Of a DNA stretch of 64,000 nucleotides, positions 27,111 to 35,655 are shown in pieces. The DNA is from Fibrella rubiginis (GTDB lineage Bacteria > Bacteroidota > Bacteroidia > Cytophagales > Spirosomataceae), in assembly GCF_017353185.1 (NCBI RefSeq), contig NZ_JAFMYV010000001.1, forward strand, positions 1-64,000. Direction: 5' to 3'. Below the pieces are notes generated by a model. That model saw only the letters and a list, made by a program, of their open reading frames with translations, was not told the DNA's origin and made no database searches. The position numbers were made by a program, and so were the translations under genes. Positions within the stretch are counted from its first letter, which is position 1, and each line of letters opens with the position of its first letter.

Positions 27111-27884
27111 ATGTTCTCTCTTCAAAACAAAACAGCCATCGTGACGGGTGGAGCCAGCGGCATTGGGCTGGCCATTTGCCGGACGTTTGTGCAGGCCGGG
27201 GCGCATGTGCATGTGCTGGACCGGGCAATGGACGATCCTGAATCACTTTTTACGGCTATCAGCGACAACGCCGGAGGCATGTCGCTGCATGTAGTTGATG
27301 TCAGTGACCAGGCCGACGTGCAGCGCGTGATCGGCGAGATTGCGGGCGAAGGACCGGTGCACATTCTGGTCAACAACGCCGGTATTGCGCATATTGGCAA
27401 CGCCGAAACCACCACAGAAGCTGATTTTGATCGGGTCTTTTCGGTGAACGTGAAGGGCGTGTACAACTGCCTCAACGCGGTGTTGCCCCACATGCGCGCT
27501 GCTGGTGGCGGGGTTATTCTGAACATGGCTTCTATTGCCGCCACGCTGGGTCTGAACGACCGCTTTGCCTATTCCATGAGCAAGGGTGCGGTCCTGAGCA
27601 TGACACTGTCGGTAGCCAAAGATTATTTGCCCCACCACATCCGCTGCAACTGCATCAGTCCGGCGCGGGTACATACCCCGTTTGTGGATGGTTTTCTGGC
27701 CAAAAACTACGCCGGAAACGAAGCCGAGATGTTCGACAAACTATCGAAAGCACAACCTATTGGCCGCATGGGTACCCCAAACGAAATTGCCGCCCTGGCC
27801 CTCTACCTCTGCTCCGACGAGGCGGGTTTCGTCACCGGCTGCGACTACCCTATCGACGGTGGCGTGGTGCGACTGAGTACGTAG
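27111..27884 (+). CDS. SDR oxidoreductase, probable 2-keto-3-deoxy-L-fuconate dehydrogenase
   Basis: The 257-residue protein is a classical short-chain dehydrogenase: TGGASGIG at 12-19, NNAG at 88-91, and catalytic Ser141, Tyr154 and Lys158 (YSMSKG). The C-terminus (EIAALALYLCSDEAGFVTGC, then IDGGV) is like the dehydrogenases that oxidise 2-keto-3-deoxy-L-fuconate to the 2,4-diketo acid. The ATG at 27111 is chosen because it begins the Rossmann fold directly; a longer frame would read through the 68-bp inverted repeat. The order dehydratase then dehydrogenase matches consecutive pathway steps. Confidence 0.8.
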   Translation: MFSLQNKTAIVTGGASGIGLAICRTFVQAGAHVHVLDRAMDDPESLFTAISDNAGGMSLHVVDVSDQADVQRVIGEIAGEGPVHILVNNAGIAHIGNAETTTEADFDRVFSVNVKGVYNCLNAVLPHMRAAGGGVILNMASIAATLGLNDRFAYSMSKGAVLSMTLSVAKDYLPHHIRCNCISPARVHTPFVDGFLAKNYAGNEAEMFDKLSKAQPIGRMGTPNEIAALALYLCSDEAGFVTGCDYPIDGGVVRLST

Positions 27885-28038
27885 TAATAAAGCAGGTATG
27901 TACCTATGGTTAAGCCTAAAGAACCCGTAGGGTTTAGACTGGCCGGTGTCGTAGCCAGCACCACGGTATAGTATCGCCGGTAAGATCGCAGCCCCACTTT
28001 ACGTAGTTGCCACTTATACAACAAGAAATTTTCAATTG

Positions 28039-28350
28039 ATGCAACACAAATCTGTATTGGTAGAGGTTGGAAGACTACTTGATGAGTGGGACCCTCTTGA
28101 AATTTTACAGCGGTTTAAGCCAATTGATTATGGCATAGATGCTCTTGGAGAATACTCAAGCTATGTGATGCCTGTTATACAGACTTATCTAGCGAATCGA
28201 CCCATTGAAAATTATTTAATTCAGCTACAAACGAATCTTTGGGACGACCCTAATGAAGAGCAAAGAGCTAGCATTAAAATTACTACGCAGAAAATGGTTT
28301 CTCTTTTATCCAAGTATTCAAAATCAGATTTGGCAGAACTACGAGCTTGA
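28039..28350 (+). CDS. Small AT-rich hypothetical protein, 103 aa
   Basis: The protein has no signal peptide or membrane segment and is predicted to be helical. The N-terminal pattern VLVEVGRLLDEWDPLEIL and the following EYSSYVMPVIQTYL recall DUF1871-like proteins, small proteins with an LxEWDP motif found near contact-dependent toxin or immunity genes. That resemblance is from memory and weak. Start is the ATG at 28039; an in-frame TTG lies just upstream. The gene is richer in A+T than the fucose genes, consistent with recent acquisition. No toxin gene lies nearby. Confidence 0.55.
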   Translation: MQHKSVLVEVGRLLDEWDPLEILQRFKPIDYGIDALGEYSSYVMPVIQTYLANRPIENYLIQLQTNLWDDPNEEQRASIKITTQKMVSLLSKYSKSDLAELRA

Positions 28351-28520
28351 TACTCTAATTTGAATAATAGTTAGATTGTCACTATTCAAACGATTCTGAT
28401 AAATCAAGATCTATTCACATTATATAACATTAGTTATACAACGCGTTTGGGAAATTTACAAATGACTGATCAACAGCAAGTTGTTGCTATTGTTAGCGAT
28501 ATTGAGGCTGAGCACCTAAT

Positions 28521-29138
28521 TCACATGCCAAAGGCAAATACGTCTTTTACAGCAATAGCAAAACCGGGAATGGCTTCAGCCGCCAAGGTACCGTCTTTTA
28601 ATTTTTGGGCTAGGGTGAACTCAGTTCCAGACAGCAGATATTGCTCGATAGCCTCATTGTCAACATCAACAATCCAATATTCGCGCACGCCGTGGAGGGC
28701 GTAGTCTGTCATTTTGACGCCGTAGTCCCGGTCTTTTGTACTGTCAGAGAGAATTTCAACGATGAAATCGGGTGAGGGGAAAGCGGATTGTTTCTGACCA
28801 AAACTACTGGCAATATCGTCGTTCCAGAAGCAAATGTCGGGTTCATAATCGTTACGAGTCATTCGTACCATTACCTTCTTATAGCCAACCATGCCTAGTC
28901 GATTATCATACACGAAAGGGAGTAACCGGCGCGTAATGTTGGTCGAGGCCATCCAATGCCGACCATAGACGGGCGAGTGGTAAATAATTTCACCCAGAAT
29001 AAATTCAGCTTTCACCCCTTCGTCGGCATCGGCCCAAAATTCATGGCGACGACGTTGTTCATCCTGCCAGGCCTTTTCGGTCTCGTCTAATAATGAACGG
29101 AGGTTTGGGGCTTGTAGCAGGGTTTCGACGGTCAGCAT
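28521..29138 (-). CDS. Uma2 family (DUF820) PD-(D/E)XK nuclease-fold protein
   Basis: The 205-residue protein shows the Uma2 pattern: EFILGEIIYHSPVYGRHW, the active-site-like YEPDICFWND, PSPDFIVEILSDST and KMTDYALHGVREYWIVDVDN. The Asp, Glu and Lys spacing matches a restriction-endonuclease-like fold. These proteins are abundant in cyanobacteria and Cytophagales and their cellular role is not established. Transcription is opposite to the small gene at 28039. The 170 nt between their ends contains only a weak hairpin around 28360-28390. Confidence 0.85.
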   Translation of the reverse strand: MLTVETLLQAPNLRSLLDETEKAWQDEQRRRHEFWADADEGVKAEFILGEIIYHSPVYGRHWMASTNITRRLLPFVYDNRLGMVGYKKVMVRMTRNDYEPDICFWNDDIASSFGQKQSAFPSPDFIVEILSDSTKDRDYGVKMTDYALHGVREYWIVDVDNEAIEQYLLSGTEFTLAQKLKDGTLAAEAIPGFAIAVKDVFAFGM

Positions 29139-29219
29139 TGGTGGTGAATTTGGTGCTGTAATAATAACGAAAAAGCTGTGCTGTTGGGTCGCGTAATACT
29201 GGCCGAAACCAGCACCGCG

Positions 29220-29972
29220 CTACACGTATATCATTTTTCGGGTCATGCCGCCGTCGATGATGAAGTTTTGACCGGTGATGAAATCATTGGCCTCGTCGAG
29301 CAAAAACAGAATCATTCGGGCAATGTCGTCAGGCCGGCCAACACGCCCGGCAGGGTGTTGGCTGTGGTCGGCGGGGCTGAGTTTTTCCGCGTCCGGATGC
29401 CCCGTTTTCAGGCCCGACACGTCGATCCAGCCGGGGCTGATGCAGTTGGCCCGCACGTCGGGGCCAAGGCTCACAGCCAGCGAGTGCGTCAGCGCAAAAA
29501 TACCGCCTTTAGAAGCCGAATAACCAAATGTGTCGGGCTCAGACTGGAACGCCCGCGTAGAGCAGAGGCTGATGATGGTGCCGTGCTGTTTGCGCAGGTG
29601 CGGAACGGCGTATTTAGCGCACAAAAAGGGTCCCGACAGGTTTACACCAATGGCCTCGTTCCACTCATCAACGCTTAGCTCGTCAATCGATTTGTGATGC
29701 ATCACCACCGCATTGTTAACGAGCGCGTCGATGCGGCCAAAATGCTTCACGGTATCAGAAATGGCCTTTTTCACGGCTTTTTCGTCTGATACATCGCAGT
29801 GTAAAAACTGCGCGTCGGGGTGGGCTGGGCCTAGTTCGGTTTGCACTTCGGCGAGGGCGTCGGGTTGGTTTTCCCAGAGCGAAACGGCGTAGTTGTGGTT
29901 GAGCAAAAACTCGGCGGTGGCGCGGCCAATGCCCTGCCCGGCCCCGGTGATAATGACGGTTTTCTTGTTCAT
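29220..29972 (-). CDS. SDR family oxidoreductase
   Basis: The 250-residue protein has TGAGQGIG near residue 9, catalytic Ser138, Tyr151 and Lys155 (YSASKGG) and the C-terminal motif FITGQNFIIDGGMTRKMIYV. The usual NNAG reads NNAV. It resembles glucose 1-dehydrogenase or 3-oxoacyl reductase-like SDRs, and the substrate cannot be told. The start is the ATG at 29972; an in-frame TTG 6 nt upstream is less likely. It sits on the opposite strand within the fucose region, so it may or may not serve sugar metabolism. Confidence 0.85.
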   Translation of the reverse strand: MNKKTVIITGAGQGIGRATAEFLLNHNYAVSLWENQPDALAEVQTELGPAHPDAQFLHCDVSDEKAVKKAISDTVKHFGRIDALVNNAVVMHHKSIDELSVDEWNEAIGVNLSGPFLCAKYAVPHLRKQHGTIISLCSTRAFQSEPDTFGYSASKGGIFALTHSLAVSLGPDVRANCISPGWIDVSGLKTGHPDAEKLSPADHSQHPAGRVGRPDDIARMILFLLDEANDFITGQNFIIDGGMTRKMIYV

Positions 29973-30256
29973 AAACAAATAACCTGTTGCGAAACAGAAC
30001 CGGTTTTGGGACTTGATTTAATGAACTGAACAACGCATGCCGCTAAGCCTTGTCCCGCCTTTTATATCAAATAATATCCCCAATCAATTGCTTCCATTAA
30101 TCTACGTTATATAAAGTACCGTTTAAAAAAAATAATTATTCCTTGTAAAGGTTAACTAATTTTCAGTGTATTGTATAATTAAGAGTAGTAATCTATCAAA
30201 TATGTAGTTGCTACTTAGACAAAATAACCAGTTAATAATAACACACCATTCTTGAC

Positions 30257-33200
30257 ATGATTAAACCTATCCTCACGGCTAGCCAGCTTTTTTTATTTCT
30301 GATTTTATTTACCATCGTGCATCCGTTGTCAGCGCAACAAGGTCCGCCGGGTTTCGAAACGGCACAGTACGGGCAGCGGCTACCGGGTAGAAGCCTCGAC
30401 CTCGATTTCGATGCCAGCAACCGGATGTATACCTGCGAAAAAGCAGGTCGTGTGTATGTGACGATTAATGGTATACGAGCCAACAATCCTCTGATTGACC
30501 TTCGGGAAGAAGTAGACAACTCGTCTGACCGGGGGCTGCTGAGTTTAGAACTGGACCCTAATTTCAGCCTCAACGGGTATGTGTATCTGAGCTACGTAAT
30601 GGATCGCCATCATCTGTTTTACTACGGCACACCGACCTATGATGCCGACGTCAACGATATGGGCGCCACCATTTTGCGGGTAACGCGCTACACCGTTAGC
30701 CCCCAAAGCCTGACGGCTACCAACCCCAATCAGATGAGCGTGGTGCCCGGCAGCAGGCTGGTGTTACTGGGCGAATCGAAGTCGACAAGTGCGCCGGTGC
30801 TCGACGGGTCGCACGCGGGGGGCGACCTGGCCTTTGGTGCCGATGGGTCGCTGCTGGTGGCTACCGGCGATGGTGCGGGCCTGAACGGGCGCGATGTGGG
30901 CGGTAAAGACAATCCGGGCTACGGCTCCAATTATTGGCAACAGGCGCTCGACGATGGCATTATGACGTTTCGGGAAAACGTTGGTTCCTACCGCAGTCAG
31001 CTGCTCGATTCGCATTGTGGCAAGATTTTACGCCTCGATCCCGCCACGGGCAACGGCCTGCCCAGCAACCCCTATTTCGACCCGGCGCATCCCCGGTCGG
31101 CGCGGTCGCGGGTGTTTGCGCGGGGGCTGCGAAACCCCTACCGCATGAGTATGCGTCCCGGCACGGGCAGCACCAACCCTGCGGTGGGCCAGCCCGGTTC
31201 GCTCTATATTGGCGACGTGGGCTGGAACCGCTACGAAGAAGTGCACGTGATGAAAAGGGCCGGGCAGAACTTTGGCTGGCCTTTTTTTGAAGGATCCAGT
31301 TTTGTGGAAGGCCGGTCGGAGTTTTACGTGGTGCCTCCCAACAAAATCGTGAATGCCTCCGACTCCAGCCAGAACATTTACTACAACGCGCTGCCTGATC
31401 CGAGCGATTCACTGGCGTTGTTTTCCAAACCTGAATTAGCCATTGGCCATCAACAGCAGGGTGTTACCTACCTTCAGCACGGTGTTCAGGTGAAAATGCC
31501 CGATCTCAATTTGCCCTATGCCAACATTACCAACGGCTCAACAGCCATTATTGATGGGGGGTGGACATCCCGCGTGAATACCCTACCCGAAGCGTACCGG
31601 AACAAGTACTTTTTCAGTGATTATTCCCGGGGCTGGATTAGCTGCATCAATGTCGATGATGAAGATAACATATTGGAAGTGAAGCATTTTGGTCAGGAAT
31701 TTAATAATATCATCGGGTTCACCGTAAATCCCAACAATGCCAAGCTGTATATGTTCTACGGCTTCACGATCGACCCGTTTCAGGTCAGTTATACAAGCAA
31801 TCAGCCACCAGTGGCACGGGCGCAGGCCGACAGGCAGTTTGGTCCCGGTCCGCTGGCAGTACGGTTTAATGGCAGCACGTCGTATGACCCTGAAAAGACG
31901 GCTCTTACCTACGTCTGGACTTTTGGTGATGGTGCAACGAGCACCCTGCCCAGCCCTACGCACAGCTACACCGCCCTGGGCGTGCAGACGTATACGGCTA
32001 CGCTAACGGTAACCGACGCGGGTGGAGCATCGGCGCAGCAGGCAGTGGTAGTATCAGTCAACAATACGCCGCCAGCAATTCTGAGCACCAGCCTCGACAA
32101 TCTGACCCTGCTGAGTGCTACGACCACTACGTCGCTGGCGCTCTCGGCGGTGGTGAGTGATCAGGAACACGCTGGTAATCAGTTAACCTACCGTTGGCAG
32201 GTGATTGAACAGCACAACGATCATGGCCACCCCGAAGCTGACCTGACCACGCCAACGGCCTCTGTGGTGGTGCCACCGCTGGGAACGTGTAGCGGGTTAG
32301 AAACTTATTGGTATCGGGTGGTGCTGACGGTGACTGACGCGGCGGGCCTGAGTACCACCGTAACCAGAGACCTCTACCCCGATTGCGGTGGTATGGCCCA
32401 GACTATTACGTTTCCGACGCCGGGCAGACGAGCCGTTTCGGCCACGTCATTCCAGCCTGTTGTCTGGAGCAGTTCGGGTCTGCCTGTGATGGTTTATGTG
32501 GTGGAGGGACCCGCCTACATGCAGGGCGAAGCGGTATACCTCACCGGACGCGTGGGGCGGGTTGTGTTGCGGGCAGTGCAGTCTGGTGGCAATCTGTTTC
32601 GCCCGGCAACGGCTGTAGAGAGGGCGTTTGAGGTCGTAAACAGCACCACCGCCGACCTGAGCCTGCAACTGGCGTTTAACCGCCGTGTTGGTTCGGTCGA
32701 CAGCACGGTCAAAGTGATGTTAACAGTGGCAAATAGTGGGCCCGATGCCGTATCGAACGTTTTGATCAATAGTCAGTTACCCACTAATTTATCATTCGTC
32801 AGTAGTCCTTCGATGACCTACCAAAACGGGGTAGTGTCGGGTATGGTGGCGGTTTCGACGGGGTTTAGCCAAACGCTGGAAATGACCCTTAAGCCCAGGA
32901 TGGCGGGCCACTACCGGCTTAGTGCCGAACTGGCCAGCACCGACACATTCGACCCCGACAGCCAGGCCGGTTCGGGGACCGGCGACGGAGAAGATGACCA
33001 GGCCACCGCCGATTTGCGTACCATTGAAGCCAGCACCGCCAATTGGGTGTCGCCCAATCCTGGTCAGGTGCCATTGCCGCCGTTGCAGCGCAACCAGCCC
33101 AGCCCAGTGGCTAACAGAGTAGATCTAAGCCTGAGCCTACAGGTCAGCAGCCGTACACCCGCCGTTGGTCAACCCCTGACAATCACCGCAACCGTTGCCA

Positions 33201-33529
33201 ACGCTGGCAGCCTGACAGCTACCAATGTGGTGGTGCGCGATACGCTCCGGTACCTGACGCTGAGCCTACCTTCGGCGCTGTCGGTGGTAGCAACAGGCAC
33301 CGACTATGTTGTGGTCGAGGCTACATTTGCCAGGGTTCTACCCCAGCAATCGGCGGTGATGGTGTTTGTAGTGCGGCCAACAAAGACGGGGCCAGGCCGA
33401 ACGGCGGCGCAGGTATGGTCGGTGGGTGGGCCAGGACCGAATTTGCCCGTCGACGCAGACAGTGTTCCGGGCAATGGTGTTGGCAATGGCGAGGATGATT
33501 GCGCGTGGCTGGATTGGCGCGTCCGCTAA
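30257..33529 (+). CDS. Secreted glucose/sorbosone-dehydrogenase-like protein with PKD and DUF11 domains
   Basis: The 1090-residue protein has a signal peptide (cleavage near HPLSAQQG). The first 500 residues form a six-bladed propeller of the PQQ-dependent sugar dehydrogenase family (LLSLELDPNFSLNGYVYLSY, DGSHAGGDLAFGADGSLLVA, RSRVFARGLRNPYRM, GDVGWNRYEEVHVMKRAGQN). A PKD domain follows (VRFNGSTSYDPEKTALTYVW, WTFGDG, then TVTDAGG), then two DUF11-type domains (TVANSGPDAVSNVLI, TVANAGSLTATNVVVRDTL). It ends at WLDWRVR without a recognisable T9SS sorting domain. It may oxidise sugars outside the cell, but PQQ use and activity are inferred from the fold only. Confidence 0.85.
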   Translation: MIKPILTASQLFLFLILFTIVHPLSAQQGPPGFETAQYGQRLPGRSLDLDFDASNRMYTCEKAGRVYVTINGIRANNPLIDLREEVDNSSDRGLLSLELDPNFSLNGYVYLSYVMDRHHLFYYGTPTYDADVNDMGATILRVTRYTVSPQSLTATNPNQMSVVPGSRLVLLGESKSTSAPVLDGSHAGGDLAFGADGSLLVATGDGAGLNGRDVGGKDNPGYGSNYWQQALDDGIMTFRENVGSYRSQLLDSHCGKILRLDPATGNGLPSNPYFDPAHPRSARSRVFARGLRNPYRMSMRPGTGSTNPAVGQPGSLYIGDVGWNRYEEVHVMKRAGQNFGWPFFEGSSFVEGRSEFYVVPPNKIVNASDSSQNIYYNALPDPSDSLALFSKPELAIGHQQQGVTYLQHGVQVKMPDLNLPYANITNGSTAIIDGGWTSRVNTLPEAYRNKYFFSDYSRGWISCINVDDEDNILEVKHFGQEFNNIIGFTVNPNNAKLYMFYGFTIDPFQVSYTSNQPPVARAQADRQFGPGPLAVRFNGSTSYDPEKTALTYVWTFGDGATSTLPSPTHSYTALGVQTYTATLTVTDAGGASAQQAVVVSVNNTPPAILSTSLDNLTLLSATTTTSLALSAVVSDQEHAGNQLTYRWQVIEQHNDHGHPEADLTTPTASVVVPPLGTCSGLETYWYRVVLTVTDAAGLSTTVTRDLYPDCGGMAQTITFPTPGRRAVSATSFQPVVWSSSGLPVMVYVVEGPAYMQGEAVYLTGRVGRVVLRAVQSGGNLFRPATAVERAFEVVNSTTADLSLQLAFNRRVGSVDSTVKVMLTVANSGPDAVSNVLINSQLPTNLSFVSSPSMTYQNGVVSGMVAVSTGFSQTLEMTLKPRMAGHYRLSAELASTDTFDPDSQAGSGTGDGEDDQATADLRTIEASTANWVSPNPGQVPLPPLQRNQPSPVANRVDLSLSLQVSSRTPAVGQPLTITATVANAGSLTATNVVVRDTLRYLTLSLPSALSVVATGTDYVVVEATFARVLPQQSAVMVFVVRPTKTGPGRTAAQVWSVGGPGPNLPVDADSVPGNGVGNGEDDCAWLDWRVR

Positions 33530-33584
33530 CGGGTATAGTTAGAGACATGGCCGGGCTTACTTTTGCCACCAACAACCAGCAACC

Positions 33585-34439
33585 ATGAAACTATTCCGCT
33601 TTGGCCCCGACGGGCACGAACATCCCGGCGTGCTGCTACCCGACGGCCGCCACATTGACGTAACGCACTTCGGCGGTGATTTTGACGAGATATTCTTTGA
33701 GACCGACGGCCCCGCCCGCTTGGCGCACTGGCTCACGGCCCACGCCCCCCACTGCCCCGACATCCCCGCCGATTCGCGCTTTGGGCCGTGTATAAAACGA
33801 CCGTCCAAGATTATTTGCGTGGGGTTGAATTACGCCAAACACGCCGCCGAAACTGGCGCTACACCCCCCGCAGAGCCGATTTTGTTTTTCAAAGCGACTA
33901 CCTCGCTCTGCGGACCTAATGACAACGTAGTGATTCCGAAAAAATCGCTGAAAACGGACTGGGAGGTAGAACTGGCCGTGGTGATTGGCAAGCGGGCCAG
34001 CTACGTGGAACTTGACGAAGCACTGGACCATGTGGCGGGCTATGCCGTGCTGAACGACTACAGCGAGCGCGAATTTCAACTGGAGCGCGGTGGGCAATGG
34101 GACAAAGGCAAAGGTTGCGACACCTTTGCGCCACTAGGTCCGTATCTGGTTACGGCAGATGAAGTGCCGGACCCCAATGCGCTGGGCCTCTGGCTATGTG
34201 TGAACGATGAAAAGCTACAGGATTCAGACACAAACGACATGATTTTCAACGTGAAAACACTCGTCAGCTACATTAGTCAGTTTATGACCCTGCTCCCCGG
34301 CGACGTCATCTCTACTGGTACGCCCTCGGGTGTTGGTATGGGTTTCAAACCACCCCGCTACCTGAAACCCGGCGACGTAGTAACGTTGGGCATTGAGGGG
34401 CTGGGGGAGCAGAAGCAGATGGCGGTGGGGTACCAATGA
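33585..34439 (+). CDS. Fumarylacetoacetase-family hydrolase, probable 2,4-diketo-3-deoxy-L-fuconate hydrolase
   Basis: The 284-residue protein has the FAH fold: GLNYAKHAAETGA at 80-92, metal-binding WEVELAVVIGKRA (Glu127 and Glu129), NDYSEREFQLERGGQWDKGK and ISTGTPSGVGMG. Related enzymes split 2,4-diketo-3-deoxy-L-fuconate into pyruvate and L-lactate, the last step of the non-phosphorylating fucose route. The lactonase, dehydrogenase, permease and mutarotase genes directly downstream support that assignment over ureidoglycolate lyase, which belongs to the same family. A 389-nt gap holding a degenerate element separates it from the lactonase gene. Confidence 0.85.
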   Translation: MKLFRFGPDGHEHPGVLLPDGRHIDVTHFGGDFDEIFFETDGPARLAHWLTAHAPHCPDIPADSRFGPCIKRPSKIICVGLNYAKHAAETGATPPAEPILFFKATTSLCGPNDNVVIPKKSLKTDWEVELAVVIGKRASYVELDEALDHVAGYAVLNDYSEREFQLERGGQWDKGKGCDTFAPLGPYLVTADEVPDPNALGLWLCVNDEKLQDSDTNDMIFNVKTLVSYISQFMTLLPGDVISTGTPSGVGMGFKPPRYLKPGDVVTLGIEGLGEQKQMAVGYQ

Positions 34440-34442
34440 GGA

Positions 34443-34818
34443 CGTTGGACATTGGACGTTGGTTATGAATTATTTAACGTAGTCCAATATCTAGCATCCA
34501 ACATACTTAAAGCGTATTCTTAGCAAGACGTTCTCGAAATACCCGGGTCTGGCGTTGGAAAGAGTTCACTCGACTTGTCCATTGGTCAAAGTTCTTTTCG
34601 AACAATAGTCGACGTCTTTTGCCAGGATAATTTGCGTCTCTAATTCGCAGGAAGATCCAATTGAGATGTCTAGAAAGTGAATCAACTGAGCGTTTTTTCC
34701 CCTACCACATCCTTCTGCAACAGTAGATGGCATCGAAACAGAACATCGCTTTATCTGTGATGTGAGTCCATAGATTTCATCACAAGGATTGTCCAATATC
34801 CAACGTCCAGCGTCTAAC
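34443..34818. mobile_element. Putative element: degenerate word blocks flanking a decayed four-helix-bundle gene
   Basis: Word blocks of the GTTGGACATTGGAC type lie at about 34443-34464, in inverse orientation at about 34479-34500 and again at about 34786-34818. The outer blocks are inverted relative to each other. Between them, on the minus strand, lies a gene remnant of the 23S rRNA intervening-sequence protein type. The segment sits exactly between two co-directional fucose genes. No transposase or target duplication was identified, so calling it mobile is inference. Confidence 0.5.
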
Positions 34819-34835
34819 CTCCTCTCTATGACCAT
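34507..34835 (-). pseudogene. Decayed four-helix-bundle (23S rRNA IVP-type) protein gene
   Basis: The minus-strand frame contains the family core DEIYGLTSQIKRCSVSMPST, AEGCGRG, then QLIHFLDISIGSSCELETQI and ILAKDVDY, matching the four-helix-bundle family of 23S rRNA intervening-sequence proteins (TIGR02436, related to Avd of diversity-generating retroelements). The usual N-terminus (about 30-40 residues with KxLxVWQ-type sequence) is missing and is replaced by translated word repeat. The frame stops at 34566, but a family-like C-terminus (NSFQRQTRVFRERLAKNTL) continues in another frame to 34507. So the copy looks truncated at the 5' end and frameshifted near the 3' end. It overlaps the lactonase start on the other strand. 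Confidence 0.7.
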
Positions 34836-35652
34836 TGACGCACACCAGCATTTTTGGGTCTACACCCCCGAACGCGACGCCTGGCTTACCGACGATATGG
34901 CTGCCCTGCGCCGCGATTTCCTGCCTGCCGATCTTGAGCCTGTTCTACGGGCCAATGGTATCGAAGGCACCGTGGCCGTACAGGTGCATCAGTCTGACGA
35001 AGAGACCTTGTTTATGGTCAATATGATGCAGGCCTACGGCTTTATTCAGGGCGTGGTAGGCTGGGTCGATCTGCAGGCCAACGACATCTATGACCGGCTG
35101 GAGGCCTATTCGCAGTATGAAGAGATTCGGGGTTTTCGGCACGTGGCGCAGGCTGAGCCCGATGACTTTCTGATGCGGCCCAACGTAGTCCGGGGCATCC
35201 GGCAACTGGCTGCGTTCGACTTTTCGTACGATATCCTGATCTACCCCAGCCAGCTGAAAGCGGCTTTGCATCTCGTACGGGCGGTGCCCGAAGTGAATTT
35301 CGTGATTGATCATCTGGCCAAGCCGGTGATCAGGAAGCAGGAGATCAGCCGCTGGTCGAACTTCATGGCCGAGATTGCCAAACAGCCTAATGTGTCCTGC
35401 AAAGTGTCGGGTATGGTGACCGAGGCCGACTGGCAAAACTGGAGTAAAGCCGACCTGTTTCCCTACCTCGACGTGGTGTTTGAACACTTCGGCCCCGACC
35501 GGCTGTTATTTGGCTCCGACTGGCCCGTCTGCCTCACCGCCGCCGATTATACACAGGTGAAAACCGTAGTGGAAGAGTACGTATTAAAATGGGGCGATGA
35601 AGCCCGTGCCAAGGTCTTTGGCGCAAATGCAACACGGTTCTACCGGCTCTAA
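34828..35652 (+). CDS. Amidohydrolase, probable L-fuconolactonase
   Basis: The 274-residue protein is a COG3618-type amidohydrolase: MTIDAHQHFWVYTPERDAWL at the N-terminus with the HxH metal motif, RGFRHVAQAEP, NFVIDHLAKP, SCKVSGMVTEADW and LLFGSDWPVC near the C-terminus. Family members hydrolyse sugar lactones such as L-fucono-1,5-lactone to the acid. Start is the ATG at 34828; an in-frame codon 39 nt upstream would only add translated word repeat. The fucose dehydrogenase gene starts 3 nt after its stop, so the two are co-translated and catalyse adjacent steps in reverse order. Confidence 0.88.
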   Translation: MTIDAHQHFWVYTPERDAWLTDDMAALRRDFLPADLEPVLRANGIEGTVAVQVHQSDEETLFMVNMMQAYGFIQGVVGWVDLQANDIYDRLEAYSQYEEIRGFRHVAQAEPDDFLMRPNVVRGIRQLAAFDFSYDILIYPSQLKAALHLVRAVPEVNFVIDHLAKPVIRKQEISRWSNFMAEIAKQPNVSCKVSGMVTEADWQNWSKADLFPYLDVVFEHFGPDRLLFGSDWPVCLTAADYTQVKTVVEEYVLKWGDEARAKVFGANATRFYRL

Positions 35653-35655
35653 ACC

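Noticed and set aside
27885..28038. Search for tRNA or riboswitch in the spacer after the SDR
   Set aside because: Only short weak hairpins were found, with no cloverleaf or known aptamer pattern.
34443..34835. A complete diversity-generating retroelement
   Set aside because: The bundle protein is Avd-related, but there is no reverse transcriptase, template repeat or variable repeat in the window.
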